This document shows positions 27,090 through 35,698 of a stretch of DNA of 64,000 nucleotides, piece by piece. The stretch is from Roseburia hominis (GTDB lineage: Bacteria; Bacillota; Clostridia; Lachnospirales; Lachnospiraceae): positions 2,728,001 to 2,792,000 of the forward strand of contig CP159990.1 in the NCBI GenBank assembly GCA_040702975.1. The letters are read 5' to 3'. Each line of letters opens with the position of its first letter. Position 1 is the first letter of the stretch. Under the pieces are notes generated by a model. That model saw only the letters and a list, made by a program, of their open reading frames with translations. It did no database searches and had not been told where the DNA came from. The translations under genes and the position numbers were made by a program.

Positions 27090-28307
27090 CTATTCCTCAT
27101 AAAGCTCCAGGTCGTCTGCTGTATACTCTTCCCCTTCGTAAGCGCCCTCATCATAGGCTCCTTCCTCATAGGGTTCTTCCTCATAGACTTCTTCCTCATA
27201 CTCGCCTTCATATTCTCCGACGTATTCTTCACCCATAGCAAGGTCCATATAGTTTGCCGGAAGTTCGCCTGACTCGATTGCCTGCGTCTCGCTCTTGATA
27301 TCGATCTTGTATCCGGTAAGTCTGGCTGCCAGTCTCGCATTCTGTCCTTCCTTACCGATCGCCAGTGAAAGCTGATAATCCGGTACGATCACGCTCGCAC
27401 TCTTCTCATCCGGGTCCGCCATAACGGAAATGACCTTCGCCGGACTGAGCGCATTCTCGATTAGAAGCGCCGGGTTCTCATCCCAGTTAATGATATCGAT
27501 CTTCTCACCGCGGAGTTCATTCACTACCGCGCCGACTCTCGCTCCGTTCATGCCGACGCAGGCACCTACCGGGTCTACGTCCGGATCATTGGACCACACG
27601 GCGATCTTGGTACGTGAGCCTGCCTCTCTGGCAATGCTCTTGATCTCCACGATACCGTCACGCACCTCGGTGACCTCCGCCTCAAACAGACGTTTTACCA
27701 GCTCCGGATGGGTTCTGGAAACCAGAATCTTCGGTCCCTTGGTCGTATTCTTCACTTCCACTACATAGAGCTTGATTCGCTCGGTAGGCTGGAATTTTTC
27801 TCCTTTTACCTGCTCATTCTCGGTGAGCATCGCATCTGCTTTTCCCAGGTTGATGCTGACGTTATTGCCCACATAGCGCTGAACGATACCCGTCACGATA
27901 TCTTTTTCCTTTTCAAAATACTGATCGTAGATCACCTTACGCTCCTCTTCACGAATCTTCTGAAGAATCAGGTTCTTGGCGTTCTGTGTGGCAATCCGGC
28001 CGAACGACTTGGATTCCACGGGTATCTGCACGATATCTCCCAACTCATACTTGGCATCCTTCATCTTCGCCTCCGCAAGGCTGATCTGCTCTACCGCATC
28101 TTCCACCTCTTCCACTACGGTCTTTTCCTGGTACAAGGCGTAATCGCATGTCTCCCGGTCCATCACAACCTTGATGTTGTCTGCTTTGCCGAAATGGTTC
28201 TTGCAGGCATTGATCAGGGAATTCTCAATGGCATCCATCATGACATCCTTGCTGATGTCCTTCTCCTGCTCAAGAATCGTAAGTGCTTCTAATAATTCGG
28301 TATTCAT
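27090..28307 (-). CDS. nusA: Transcription termination/antitermination factor NusA
   Basis: RNA polymerase-associated factor affecting pausing, termination and antitermination. 405 residues: an N-terminal polymerase-binding domain, S1 (KDIVTGIVQRYVGNNVSIN), then two KH domains (VGACVGMNGARVGAVVNEL and LAIGKEGQNARLAARLTG). The last roughly 45 residues are an acidic Glu/Tyr/Gly tail with repeated EGEYEEEVYEEEPYEEG units rather than the AR repeats of E. coli NusA. It follows rimP by 21 nt. Confidence 0.96.
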   Translation of the reverse strand: MNTELLEALTILEQEKDISKDVMMDAIENSLINACKNHFGKADNIKVVMDRETCDYALYQEKTVVEEVEDAVEQISLAEAKMKDAKYELGDIVQIPVESKSFGRIATQNAKNLILQKIREEERKVIYDQYFEKEKDIVTGIVQRYVGNNVSINLGKADAMLTENEQVKGEKFQPTERIKLYVVEVKNTTKGPKILVSRTHPELVKRLFEAEVTEVRDGIVEIKSIAREAGSRTKIAVWSNDPDVDPVGACVGMNGARVGAVVNELRGEKIDIINWDENPALLIENALSPAKVISVMADPDEKSASVIVPDYQLSLAIGKEGQNARLAARLTGYKIDIKSETQAIESGELPANYMDLAMGEEYVGEYEGEYEEEVYEEEPYEEGAYDEGAYEGEEYTADDLELYEE

Positions 28308-28328
28308 TTTCCTTTCTTCCTCCTGTCA

Positions 28329-28796
28329 CTAAAAGTCGAATGCAAGACGAACAAGTGCAATATCGCTTCTGTCAAATGTCTTTGTCTCTTCGTCTTCATA
28401 TGCAATGGTAACTGTATCTTTATCATAATCCTTTAAGATTCCAATAAATTCTTTCTGTTTATCGATGGGCCGATATGTGCGGATCTCCACCTCTTCCCCC
28501 AGGCTTCTTGCGAAATCCTTCTCTTTTTTAAGTGGTCTTCCAAGCCCCGGCGAGCTCACCTCAAGGATATACGCTTCATCGATGTAATCCTTCTCGTCCA
28601 GAATATCGGAAAGCTCCCTGCTCACCACTTCGCAGTCATCGATCATGATGCCGCCCGGCTTATCAATGTATGCCCGCAGATACCAGGTGCCGGCTTCCTT
28701 TACATATTCTACATCCCACAATTCAAAACCATGCTTTTCCACAATGGGGAGCAGAATCTCCTCTGTTTTTTGTTCATAAATTTCTTTTTTAGACAA
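28329..28796 (-). CDS. rimP: Ribosome maturation factor RimP
   Basis: Factor for 30S assembly. 155 residues: GFELWDVEYVKEAGTWYLR (about 20-38), DCEVVSRELSDILDE, and EVSSPGLGRPLKKEKDF, all typical. It is the first gene of the rimP-nusA-ylxR-ylxQ-infB-rbfA-nrnA-truB-ribF run. The predicted 5' UTR of about 200 nt contains a tandem palindromic repeat array. Confidence 0.96.
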   Translation of the reverse strand: MSKKEIYEQKTEEILLPIVEKHGFELWDVEYVKEAGTWYLRAYIDKPGGIMIDDCEVVSRELSDILDEKDYIDEAYILEVSSPGLGRPLKKEKDFARSLGEEVEIRTYRPIDKQKEFIGILKDYDKDTVTIAYEDEETKTFDRSDIALVRLAFDF

Positions 28797-28841
28797 TCCA
28801 TTACTTCCTTTCTACTACTTTATAAAATATAATTAAACGCT

Positions 28842-28980
28842 GACTTAAGTACGCAGGCAACAGAGATAAAAGTCCACTGAGCCTTCACTTAGATATGCTA
28901 GGCAACCGAGATGAACGTCCACTGGACGTTCACTTAGGCATGCTAGGCAACAAAGAAGAGTGAACTTTCGTCCACTCTTC
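28842..28980. repeat. Tandem array of the 45-bp palindromic repeat family
   Basis: GGCAAC recurs at 28856, 28901 and 28946, a strict 45-bp period. The middle unit contains a perfect dyad TGAACGTCC ACT GGACGTTCA (28912-28932); the last has GAAGAGTG...CACTCTTC (28955-28962 with 28973-28980), so the loop sequence changes while the pairing is kept. A partial unit starts at about 28842. Located inside the predicted rimP 5' UTR. Confidence 0.87.
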
Positions 28981-29006
28981 TGCCGCTTCCTATGTTACTA
29001 TAGGCT

Positions 29007-29035
29007 ACTATAGCACTTTTATCAGATGAAATCAA
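29007..29035 (-). promoter_or_regulatory. Promoter of the rimP-nusA-infB operon
   Basis: Minus strand TTGATT (29030-29035), 17-nt spacer, TATAGT (29007-29012). A second ACTATA copy at 28997-29002 duplicates the -10. The 429-nt gap between rimP and focA also holds the repeat array (28842-28980) and the focA promoter (29159-29187); I see no gene in it. Confidence 0.65.
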
Positions 29036-29158
29036 GCACTTTCTCAAGTTTTCCATGTTTTTTTCCTTACATTTCCTACATTTTTCTACCACTTTCAGAC
29101 AAATTCTACAATTCTCTTTGTCAAAAAACTATTTATATTGTGTATTTTTTAATTATCC

Positions 29159-29187
29159 TTGCATTTCTTCCCGATACCCAGTATCAT
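29159..29187 (+). promoter_or_regulatory. Candidate promoter of focA
   Basis: TTGCAT (29159-29164), 17-nt spacer, TATCAT (29182-29187), about 40 nt before the focA start. The A/T-rich sequence upstream (29100-29160) could act as an UP element. No clear Fnr/CRP-type site was found. Confidence 0.55.
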
Positions 29188-29225
29188 TATGTATGACAGA
29201 GAAAATTTATAGGGAGGTATTTCAA

Positions 29226-30053
29226 ATGAACTTATTCTCACCGGCTGATGTAGCAAAGAACTACATCGCCATCGGAAAATCAAAGGTAAACACGCCCGTG
29301 CCTAAGATGTTCTTACTGGCTGTACTGGCAGGCATGTTTATCGGACTTGGAGGCGTCGGCGCCACTACGGCCGCTGTATCCGTGCCGCTCGCTTCCGTAG
29401 GGAAATTCCTGGGAGCCTGCATTTTCCCGGGAGGACTCACCATGGTTCTTCTTGCCGGAAGCGAACTGTTTACCGGCAACAACCTGCTGACCATTCCACT
29501 TCTTGAAAAAGAAATCACGCTTGGGGGCATGCTCAGGAACTGGATCGTTGTGTATATCGGGAACTTTGTCGGTTCCATGATCGTCGCAGCAGGGGCTGTA
29601 TTTTCCCATCAGCTCAGCTTATTTGGAAACGGAATGGCAACAAGCGTCATCTCCACAGCGGCTTCCAAATGCACCTTATCCTTCGGCGACGCATTCCTTC
29701 GCGGAATCTTCTGCAACTTCCTGGTATGTATCGCTGTATGGATCTCTTTTGCAGCCAAGGACGTTGCAGGCAAGATCATCGGGCTTTTCTTCCCGATCAT
29801 GATCTTTGTACTTTGCGGTTTTGAACACAGCGTTGCCAACATGTACTACATATCCGCAGGCTTATTTGCAAAGAGTGTACCGGCCTATGCCGAAGCTGCC
29901 ACCGCGGCAGGCGTTGATTTAAGTGTCATTAATTGGGGAAGCTTCTTTGGCACAAATCTTCTTCCGGTCACACTGGGCAACATCGTAGGCGGCGCCATCT
30001 GTGTCGGCTGCGTATACTGGTTTATTTATCTTCGCAAGACGGACGGAAAATAA
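29226..30053 (+). CDS. focA: Formate/nitrite transporter family channel (FocA-like)
   Basis: Pentameric FNT channel, likely moving formate or formic acid across the membrane. 275 residues from the ATG at 29226, which has GGAGG 8 nt upstream (an upstream in-frame start at 29055 would add 57 unrelated residues). Six hydrophobic helices; family signatures include AGMFIGLGGV, AGSELFTGNN, GNFVGSMIVA and FEHSVANMYYI. It stands directly before a formate dehydrogenase operon, which supports formate rather than nitrite. Confidence 0.93.
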   Translation: MNLFSPADVAKNYIAIGKSKVNTPVPKMFLLAVLAGMFIGLGGVGATTAAVSVPLASVGKFLGACIFPGGLTMVLLAGSELFTGNNLLTIPLLEKEITLGGMLRNWIVVYIGNFVGSMIVAAGAVFSHQLSLFGNGMATSVISTAASKCTLSFGDAFLRGIFCNFLVCIAVWISFAAKDVAGKIIGLFFPIMIFVLCGFEHSVANMYYISAGLFAKSVPAYAEAATAAGVDLSVINWGSFFGTNLLPVTLGNIVGGAICVGCVYWFIYLRKTDGK

Positions 30054-30098
30054 ACCCGAAAAATGATTACCATTTATGTGAGGGCAGACAGGCGATCC

Positions 30099-30151
30099 GG
30101 CCTGGGGCCAAACGTATATGATAATAAAAAGAGGCCGTTTGGGGCGGTCTC
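30099..30151 (+). promoter_or_regulatory. Leader of the fdh genes with mutually exclusive hairpins
   Basis: CCAAACG (30108-30114) can pair with CGTTTGG (30136-30142), while GAGGCCG (30131-30137) can pair with CGGTCTC (30145-30151); the two stems share bases and cannot form together. A small GGCC TGG GGCC stem precedes them. There is no T tract on the plus strand, so this is not an ordinary terminator. It resembles an RNA switch or processing site between focA and the next gene; no known riboswitch class was recognised. Confidence 0.45.
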
Positions 30152-30179
30152 GCAAGAAAGTTTAGAAGGGAGAAACAAA

Positions 30180-32018
30180 ATGAGTAAGATTTACCTTGCA
30201 AACAGCAAGCTCAGCGACGCTAAGATCGGACCGCTGCTTACAAAGTTTTCCAATAAGGTAAACGTGTATCCGCCAGGGACCTGTCCGCTTACGGTTCAGC
30301 TCTCACTTCTGCAGGCTTCCAGAAACCAGACCTGCGGCAAGTGTGTGCCCTGCCGTGACGGATTAAGACAGCTTGAGAAGATGCTGATCTCTGTGATCCG
30401 CGGAAATGCGACTATGGAAACTTTGGTTGAGATGAAGGAGCTTGCGATCATGATCCGCGATACTGCGGATTGTGCGATCGGCTACCAGTCAGCCATTGAA
30501 GTGCTGGAAGGATTGGAAACCTTTAAGGAGGATTATATCAGTCATATCCGCAGACAGGAATGTACCGGTATCAGCGGGCAGAAGATCCCGTGCGTAACAC
30601 TGTGTCCGGCACACGTGGATATCCCGGGTTACATCGCCCATGTATATGAGGGGAACTATGCTGAGGCGATCAACCTGATCCGTCGTGATAATCCGCTCCC
30701 GACAGCCTGCGCAATGATCTGTGAACACCCATGCGAGGAACGCTGCCGCAGGAACCTGATCGACAGCTCCATCAACATCCGTGGCGTGAAAAAATATGCG
30801 GTAGACCAGATTCCGGCAGACAAGGTCGAGGTACCAAAAGCGAACCCCTGCACGGGCAAAAAAGTCGCTGTCATCGGAGGCGGCCCAAGCGGAATGACGG
30901 CAGCGTATTTCCTGTCTCTTATGGGCCATAAGGTAACGGTATTTGAAGCAAAGGAACGCCTCGGCGGTATGCTGATGTACGGAATTCCCAACTACCGTTT
31001 CCCGAAAGACAGATTGGATGAAGACATAAGAGCAATCCTCTCCACAGGCAATATCGAAGTCAAATACAATACAACTGTCGGAAAAGACATTTCCATAGAG
31101 GAAGTACATAATTCTTACGATGCCATGTATGTGGCGATTGGGGCTCAGGTGGGCAAGAAGCTCCGCCTGGACGGAATCGACGCAAACAATGTATTCTCAG
31201 CCGTTGAGATGTTAGACGAGATCGGTCATGACAGGAAACCGGATTACACCGGCAAGACCGTCGCTGTTATCGGAGGCGGAAACGTTGCCATGGATGCGGC
31301 GAGAAGTGCGCTCCGCTGTGGTGCTGCCGATGTCCGGATCGTTTACAGACGTCGCCAGGAGGATATGACAGCTCTGGATACCGAGATTGAATCCGCGATC
31401 ATGGAAGGCATCGAACTGATGCTCCTTCAGGCTCCGAAGAGCATCGAGAAGGATGAGAACGGAGACTGCACCGCACTTTGGGTACAGCCGCAGATGATCG
31501 GACCTTACCGCGGCGATCGTCCTTCTCCTGTAGACGCCGTTTCTAAAGAACCCGTGCGCATTCCCTGCGATGTGATTTTGATCGCTGTAGGCCAGGATAT
31601 TGTCAGCGCACCATTTGAAGAGTATGGACTGCCGGCACAGCGAGGCGTCTTCCAGGCAGGACTTGACACTGCCATCGCCAATATGCCCGGCATCTTCGTG
31701 GGCGGCGACTGTGCGACCGGACCTTCCACCGCGATCCGCGCGATTGCAGCGGGCAAGGTCGCAGCACGCAATATTGACGAATACCTTGGCTACCATCACA
31801 AGCTGGACTGTGGCGTGACCGCACCGGAAGCAAGACCGAACAATCGCGTTCCCACCGGACGTGTTAACATTCAGGAGAGACCGGCTTACATCCGTAAGCA
31901 CGACTTCGAGCATGTGGAATGCCCCATGACTCCTGAAGAGATTCAGCAGGAATGCAGCAGATGTCTTCGTTGTGACGTCTTTGGCTGTGGCAAGCTGGAT
32001 GGCGCTGTGGACAAATAG
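30180..32018 (+). CDS. NuoF-type Fe-S / GltD-type flavin oxidoreductase fusion
   Basis: Electron-transfer subunit paired with formate dehydrogenase. 612 residues from the ATG at 30180 (GAAGGGAG upstream). Residues 1-125: NuoF C-terminal [4Fe-4S] domain, TCGKCVPC (C52, C55, C58) with C98. Residues 130-215: GltD-type N-terminal Fe-S domain (CPAHVDIPGY, CEHPCEERCRR). Then the FAD Rossmann fold VIGGGPSG at about 231 and the NAD(P)H fold VIGGGNVAMD at about 364. A last Cys group, CSRCLRCDVFGC, is near the end. I infer it passes electrons between FdhF clusters and NAD(P)H; cofactor preference cannot be read. No FMN-binding NuoF core and no NuoE gene are present. Confidence 0.88.
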   Translation: MSKIYLANSKLSDAKIGPLLTKFSNKVNVYPPGTCPLTVQLSLLQASRNQTCGKCVPCRDGLRQLEKMLISVIRGNATMETLVEMKELAIMIRDTADCAIGYQSAIEVLEGLETFKEDYISHIRRQECTGISGQKIPCVTLCPAHVDIPGYIAHVYEGNYAEAINLIRRDNPLPTACAMICEHPCEERCRRNLIDSSINIRGVKKYAVDQIPADKVEVPKANPCTGKKVAVIGGGPSGMTAAYFLSLMGHKVTVFEAKERLGGMLMYGIPNYRFPKDRLDEDIRAILSTGNIEVKYNTTVGKDISIEEVHNSYDAMYVAIGAQVGKKLRLDGIDANNVFSAVEMLDEIGHDRKPDYTGKTVAVIGGGNVAMDAARSALRCGAADVRIVYRRRQEDMTALDTEIESAIMEGIELMLLQAPKSIEKDENGDCTALWVQPQMIGPYRGDRPSPVDAVSKEPVRIPCDVILIAVGQDIVSAPFEEYGLPAQRGVFQAGLDTAIANMPGIFVGGDCATGPSTAIRAIAAGKVAARNIDEYLGYHHKLDCGVTAPEARPNNRVPTGRVNIQERPAYIRKHDFEHVECPMTPEEIQQECSRCLRCDVFGCGKLDGAVDK

Positions 32019-32042
32019 GCAGACTATTATTGGAGGAAAACT

Positions 32043-34745
32043 ATGCAGATTATAATAAATGGAATGGCTGTTGAGGCGCTGGAAGGCTCTACCATCCTTC
32101 AGACGGCCCGCGCGGCTGGAATCGATATTCCTACCCTCTGCTATCTGGAAGGAGTCAATGACATCGGCTCCTGCCGGTTATGTGTAGTAGAGCTGGAAGG
32201 TTCCGATGTACTGGTTCCCGCCTGCAACACCAAAGTAAAAGAAAACATGGTAGTCCACACACATAGCGAACGTGTCGTGGAAGCAAGAAAGACTGTTTTA
32301 AGACTTCTGCTCTCTGAGCATTACGGCGACTGTTTCAGCTGTGAGAAAAACGGTGACTGTGAATTACAGAAGTACTGTATCGAGTACGGCGTAGATACCA
32401 CCGAATATGCCGGAGCAAGAAAAGAAAGAAGTTTCAAGAAAAAAGACGATCACCCCTTCTTAAGCTATGACCCGGATCGCTGTATCCAGTGTCAGCGCTG
32501 CGTAATGACCTGTTCTCATGTAACAGGAAGAAAGGCCATCGCTCTCGGAAAGACCGGTATGTTCTCCATCATTGACGCACCGTTCGGTCCGGACTGGAAG
32601 GAAACCCTCTGTGAATCCTGCGGAAACTGTGCCCAGGCATGTCCTACCGGCGCTCTTACCGTAAAACGCAGGAAGAACTACCGCGCATGGGAAGTGAAGA
32701 AAGTCCGCACTACCTGTCCGCACTGTGCAACAGGATGCCAGATGGATCTGATCGTGAAAAACGGAAAAATCGTGGATGTAGTCGGCGCAGACGGCCCGTC
32801 CAACCATGGACTTCTTTGTGTCAAAGGACGCAGCGGCTCCTTCGACTTTGTTGATTCTCCCGAGAGAATCCGTTTCCCACTGATCAAGAATAAAGAAACC
32901 GGCGAATTTGAGAGAGCCACCTGGGATGAAGCTCTTGATCTGGTCGCTTCCAAATTCACAGAAATCAGAGATAATTACGGAGGTGAGGCACTGGCGGGAT
33001 TTGCCTGCTCACGTTCAGCCAATGAAGATATTTATATGCTTCAGAAAATGGTCAGAACGGCATTTGGCAGCAACAATACCGATAACTGTGCGCGCGTTTG
33101 ACATGCTCCTACTGTTGCCGGGCTGGCAACCACATTAGGCTCAGGAGCCATGACAAACACCATCTATGATATTACCCATGAATCCGATGTGATCATGCTG
33201 GTAGGTTCCAACCCCGAACATGCACATCCGGTCATCGGAATGCAGGTTCGGCAGGCTGTGGCAAAAGGCACCAAACTCATCGTCGTTGACCCAAGAGACA
33301 TCGACCTTGCAAAGAGTGCTGATATTCATCTGAAACTCCGACCAGGTACCAACGTTGCATTTGCAAACGGTATGATGCACGTATTCATCGAAGAGGACCT
33401 GATCGACCATAAATTCATCGAGGAACGTACTGAGAACTTTGAAGCGATCAGGGAAGTGGTTAAAGACTATACTCCGGAAAAGGTTGCCGAAATTTGCGGT
33501 ATCGACCCGGCTAAGCTTCGCGAGGCAGCAAGACTTTATGCGACCGCTGACAAAGCTCCCATCATGTATTGTCTGGGCGTGACCGAACACCACACCGGAA
33601 CAGAGGGCGTTATGTCTCTTTCCAACATGGCTATGATGGTCGGAAAACTGGGACGTCCGGGCTGTGGCGTAAACCCGATTCGCGGACAGAACAATGTACA
33701 GGGCGCTTGTGATATGGGCGCTGCCCCGAATCAGTTCCCGGGTTACCAGAACATTACCAAACCGGGTGTCCGCACCAAGTTTGAGACCGCATGGGGAACC
33801 AAGCTGAACCCGAATGAAGGAATCAAAGCTACCGACTGCTTCCCGAAGATGATCTCCGGCGAAATCAAAGGCCTCTTCATCTTTGGAGAGGACCCGGTAA
33901 GAACCGACCCGAATACACACCATGTAATCAAGGCTCTTGAGTCTTTGGATTTCTTCGTAGTAGATGAACTGTTCATGACGGAAACCGCAAAATATGCTGA
34001 TGTCATTCTTCCGGGTGTCTCCTTCGCAGAAAAAGAAGGAACCTTCACCAACACGGAACGCCGCGTGCAGAGAATCCGAAAAGCAGTGACCATCGCAGGC
34101 GAGGCAAAACAGGATACCTGGATCTTCACCGAGATCATGAATCGTATGGGATATCCGCAGCCGCATCTTTCGGCCGCTCAGATCATGGATGAGATTGCAT
34201 CTGTCACTCCATCCTTCGGCGGCATCAGTCATACACGGCTTGACAGCGAGGAAGTGGGCGGTAGAGGTCTTCAGTGGCCATGTCCGTCCCCGCACCATCC
34301 GGGCACTCCGATCATGCATGTGGGCAAATTTGCAAGAGGACTGGGCTATTTCCGTCCCGCTGAGTATGTACCGTCCATGGAGCTTCCGGATGAGGAATAT
34401 CCGCTTACCATGATGACCGGACGTATCCTTTATCACTATAACGCGTGTGCCATGACAGATAAGACCGCTGGTCTCAATGAGATCGCAGGTGAATCCTTCA
34501 TCGAGCTGAATACTGCAGATGCTGAGAAGCATGGCATTGAAGACGGTGAGATGATCTCCATCTCCTCCCGCCGCGGAACGATTCAGGCCAAGGCTGTCGT
34601 GTCAGGCAAAACACGTGAAGGTGAATGCTGGATGCCCTTCCATTATCTGGAAGGCGGTGCGAACTGGCTGACCAGTGACGCTCTTGACTCGATCTCCAGT
34701 ACACCGGAGTATAAAGTTTGCGCAGTAAAGGTTGAGAAAATATAG
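32043..34745 (+). CDS. fdhF: Selenocysteine formate dehydrogenase, NuoG-like alpha subunit
   Basis: Mo/W-bis-MGD enzyme interconverting formate and CO2. One 900-residue protein with an in-frame UGA at 33099-33101 read as Sec353: CARV-U-HAPTVAGL matches the FdhF active site, and the frame continues intact to 34745. Order: [2Fe-2S] ferredoxin domain (C33, C44, C47, C61); His-Cys cluster (H93, C97, C100, C106); two [4Fe-4S] sites (C147, C150, C153, C157; C190, C193, C196, C200); Mo-proximal [4Fe-4S] (C225, C228, C232, C259); molybdopterin domains; C-terminal MGD-binding domain (PLTMMTGRILYHYNACAMT). Starts 24 nt after the flavoprotein stop and is followed by fdhD. sel genes must lie elsewhere. 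Confidence 0.95.
33105..33148 (+). promoter_or_regulatory. SECIS-like element directing Sec insertion in fdhF
   Basis: Just 3' of the UGA (33099-33101): upper stem GTTGCC (33114-33119) and GGCAAC (33125-33130) closing the loop GGGCT, plus a lower pair GCTCCT (33105-33110) with AGGAGC (33143-33148). Twelve nt separate the UGA from the upper stem, matching the spacing SelB needs in E. coli fdhF. The hairpin lies within coding sequence. Confidence 0.88.
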
Positions 34746-34752
34746 GAACGCT

Positions 34753-35553
34753 ATGTATATTAACGAACAATATGAAAATCTGGAATTAACCGAAAACGAA
34801 GATACAACATGCATATTCCGTGACAAGCATGCCGAGGCTTCCAAAGAAACCGTTTTAGCAGAACATCTCCTGGAGGTGTATCTCAATGAGCGATTGACCA
34901 TGAAGCTTGTCTGCACTCCCGAGCACCTGACGGAGCTAGTTCTCGGGCGTCTGTTTTCCGAGGGAATGATCAACGACACAGACGAGGTGGAATCCATTTA
35001 CATTTGCAAGTATGGAACTCGCGCAAAAGTGATGCTGAGAAACACTTCCCCGGCTTTACAGGTACAGCAGGTGGAAACTACTCCGACCTGCTGTACCGGC
35101 AATCGGGTTTTATATGAACCCGTCAGCGACAATCCTCTTCATGTAATGGACTTTGCTTCCTGGCAGGCAGAGTGGATCTTTATGCTGGCAGACAAATTCA
35201 GCGAAGGAACCCCTCTGCACCGAAAGACATGGGCAACCCATAGCTGTTTTCTCGCCAGGCGCGACCGGCTGCTCTTTCAGTGCGAGGATATCGGGCGCCA
35301 CAATGCACTCGATAAAGTAATTGGATATGCGCTTCGCCACCGGATTCCTCTTTCCGAATGCTTCGTATATTCCAGCGGACGGATTCCCGTGGATATGGTC
35401 TCAAAAGCGATTCGGGCCCGGCTCCCTCTTCTGGTCAGCAAGGCGGTCCCTACAAACGAGGCAGTTCGATTGGCAAAGCAGTATCACCTTACTTTGATCT
35501 GCTCCGCAAGGCGTGACCTGATGAAGGTATATTCCGGACAATTGCCCTCTTAA
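34753..35553 (+). CDS. fdhD: Formate dehydrogenase accessory sulfurtransferase FdhD
   Basis: Transfers sulfur from IscS/NifS-type desulfurases to the Mo/W cofactor of FdhF, needed for activity. 266 residues from the ATG at 34753 with AGGA 5 nt upstream; an in-frame TTG at 34732 would overlap fdhF. Conserved regions LTELVLGRLFSEGMI, CEDIGRHNALDKVIGYA and VYSSGRIPVDMVSKA. The catalytic Cys loop reads TPTCCTGN (C113, C114) rather than CxxC. Starts 7 nt after the fdhF stop. Confidence 0.94.
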   Translation: MYINEQYENLELTENEDTTCIFRDKHAEASKETVLAEHLLEVYLNERLTMKLVCTPEHLTELVLGRLFSEGMINDTDEVESIYICKYGTRAKVMLRNTSPALQVQQVETTPTCCTGNRVLYEPVSDNPLHVMDFASWQAEWIFMLADKFSEGTPLHRKTWATHSCFLARRDRLLFQCEDIGRHNALDKVIGYALRHRIPLSECFVYSSGRIPVDMVSKAIRARLPLLVSKAVPTNEAVRLAKQYHLTLICSARRDLMKVYSGQLPS

Positions 35554-35624
35554 ATGCTGATTTTCTACACACAGCTTCGGAAATGCATATCGTTACGGAC
35601 AGCATTCATTTTCCAATTACGTTT

Positions 35625-35668
35625 ACAAGGGGTCCGTGTGACTTGTATATGCCACACAGACCCCTTGT
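35625..35668. terminator. Bidirectional terminator between fdhD and the double-cubane gene
   Basis: Arms ACAAGGGGTCCGTGTG (35625-35640) and CACACAGACCCCTTGT (35653-35668) form a long GC-rich stem; pyrimidine/T-rich sequence follows on the plus strand and a weaker T-rich run (CGTAATTGG) on the minus strand. It separates convergent genes. Confidence 0.8.
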
Positions 35669-35698
35669 CATACTTCTCTTTTATTAATTTTCCTGAAT

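Noticed and set aside
28842..28980. CRISPR array
   Set aside because: Units are contiguous with no variable spacers, and cas genes are absent.
30131..30151. Terminator after focA
   Set aside because: On the plus strand the hairpin lacks a T tract; the T-rich side belongs to the minus strand, which has no gene here.
33141..34532. 463-residue minus-strand open frame opposite fdhF
   Set aside because: Antisense shadow of a highly conserved gene; no ribosome site or family motif.
32043..34745. fdhF as two separate genes or a pseudogene because of the stop at 33099
   Set aside because: The stop is a UGA at the known Sec position, the frame continues, and a SECIS-like hairpin follows.
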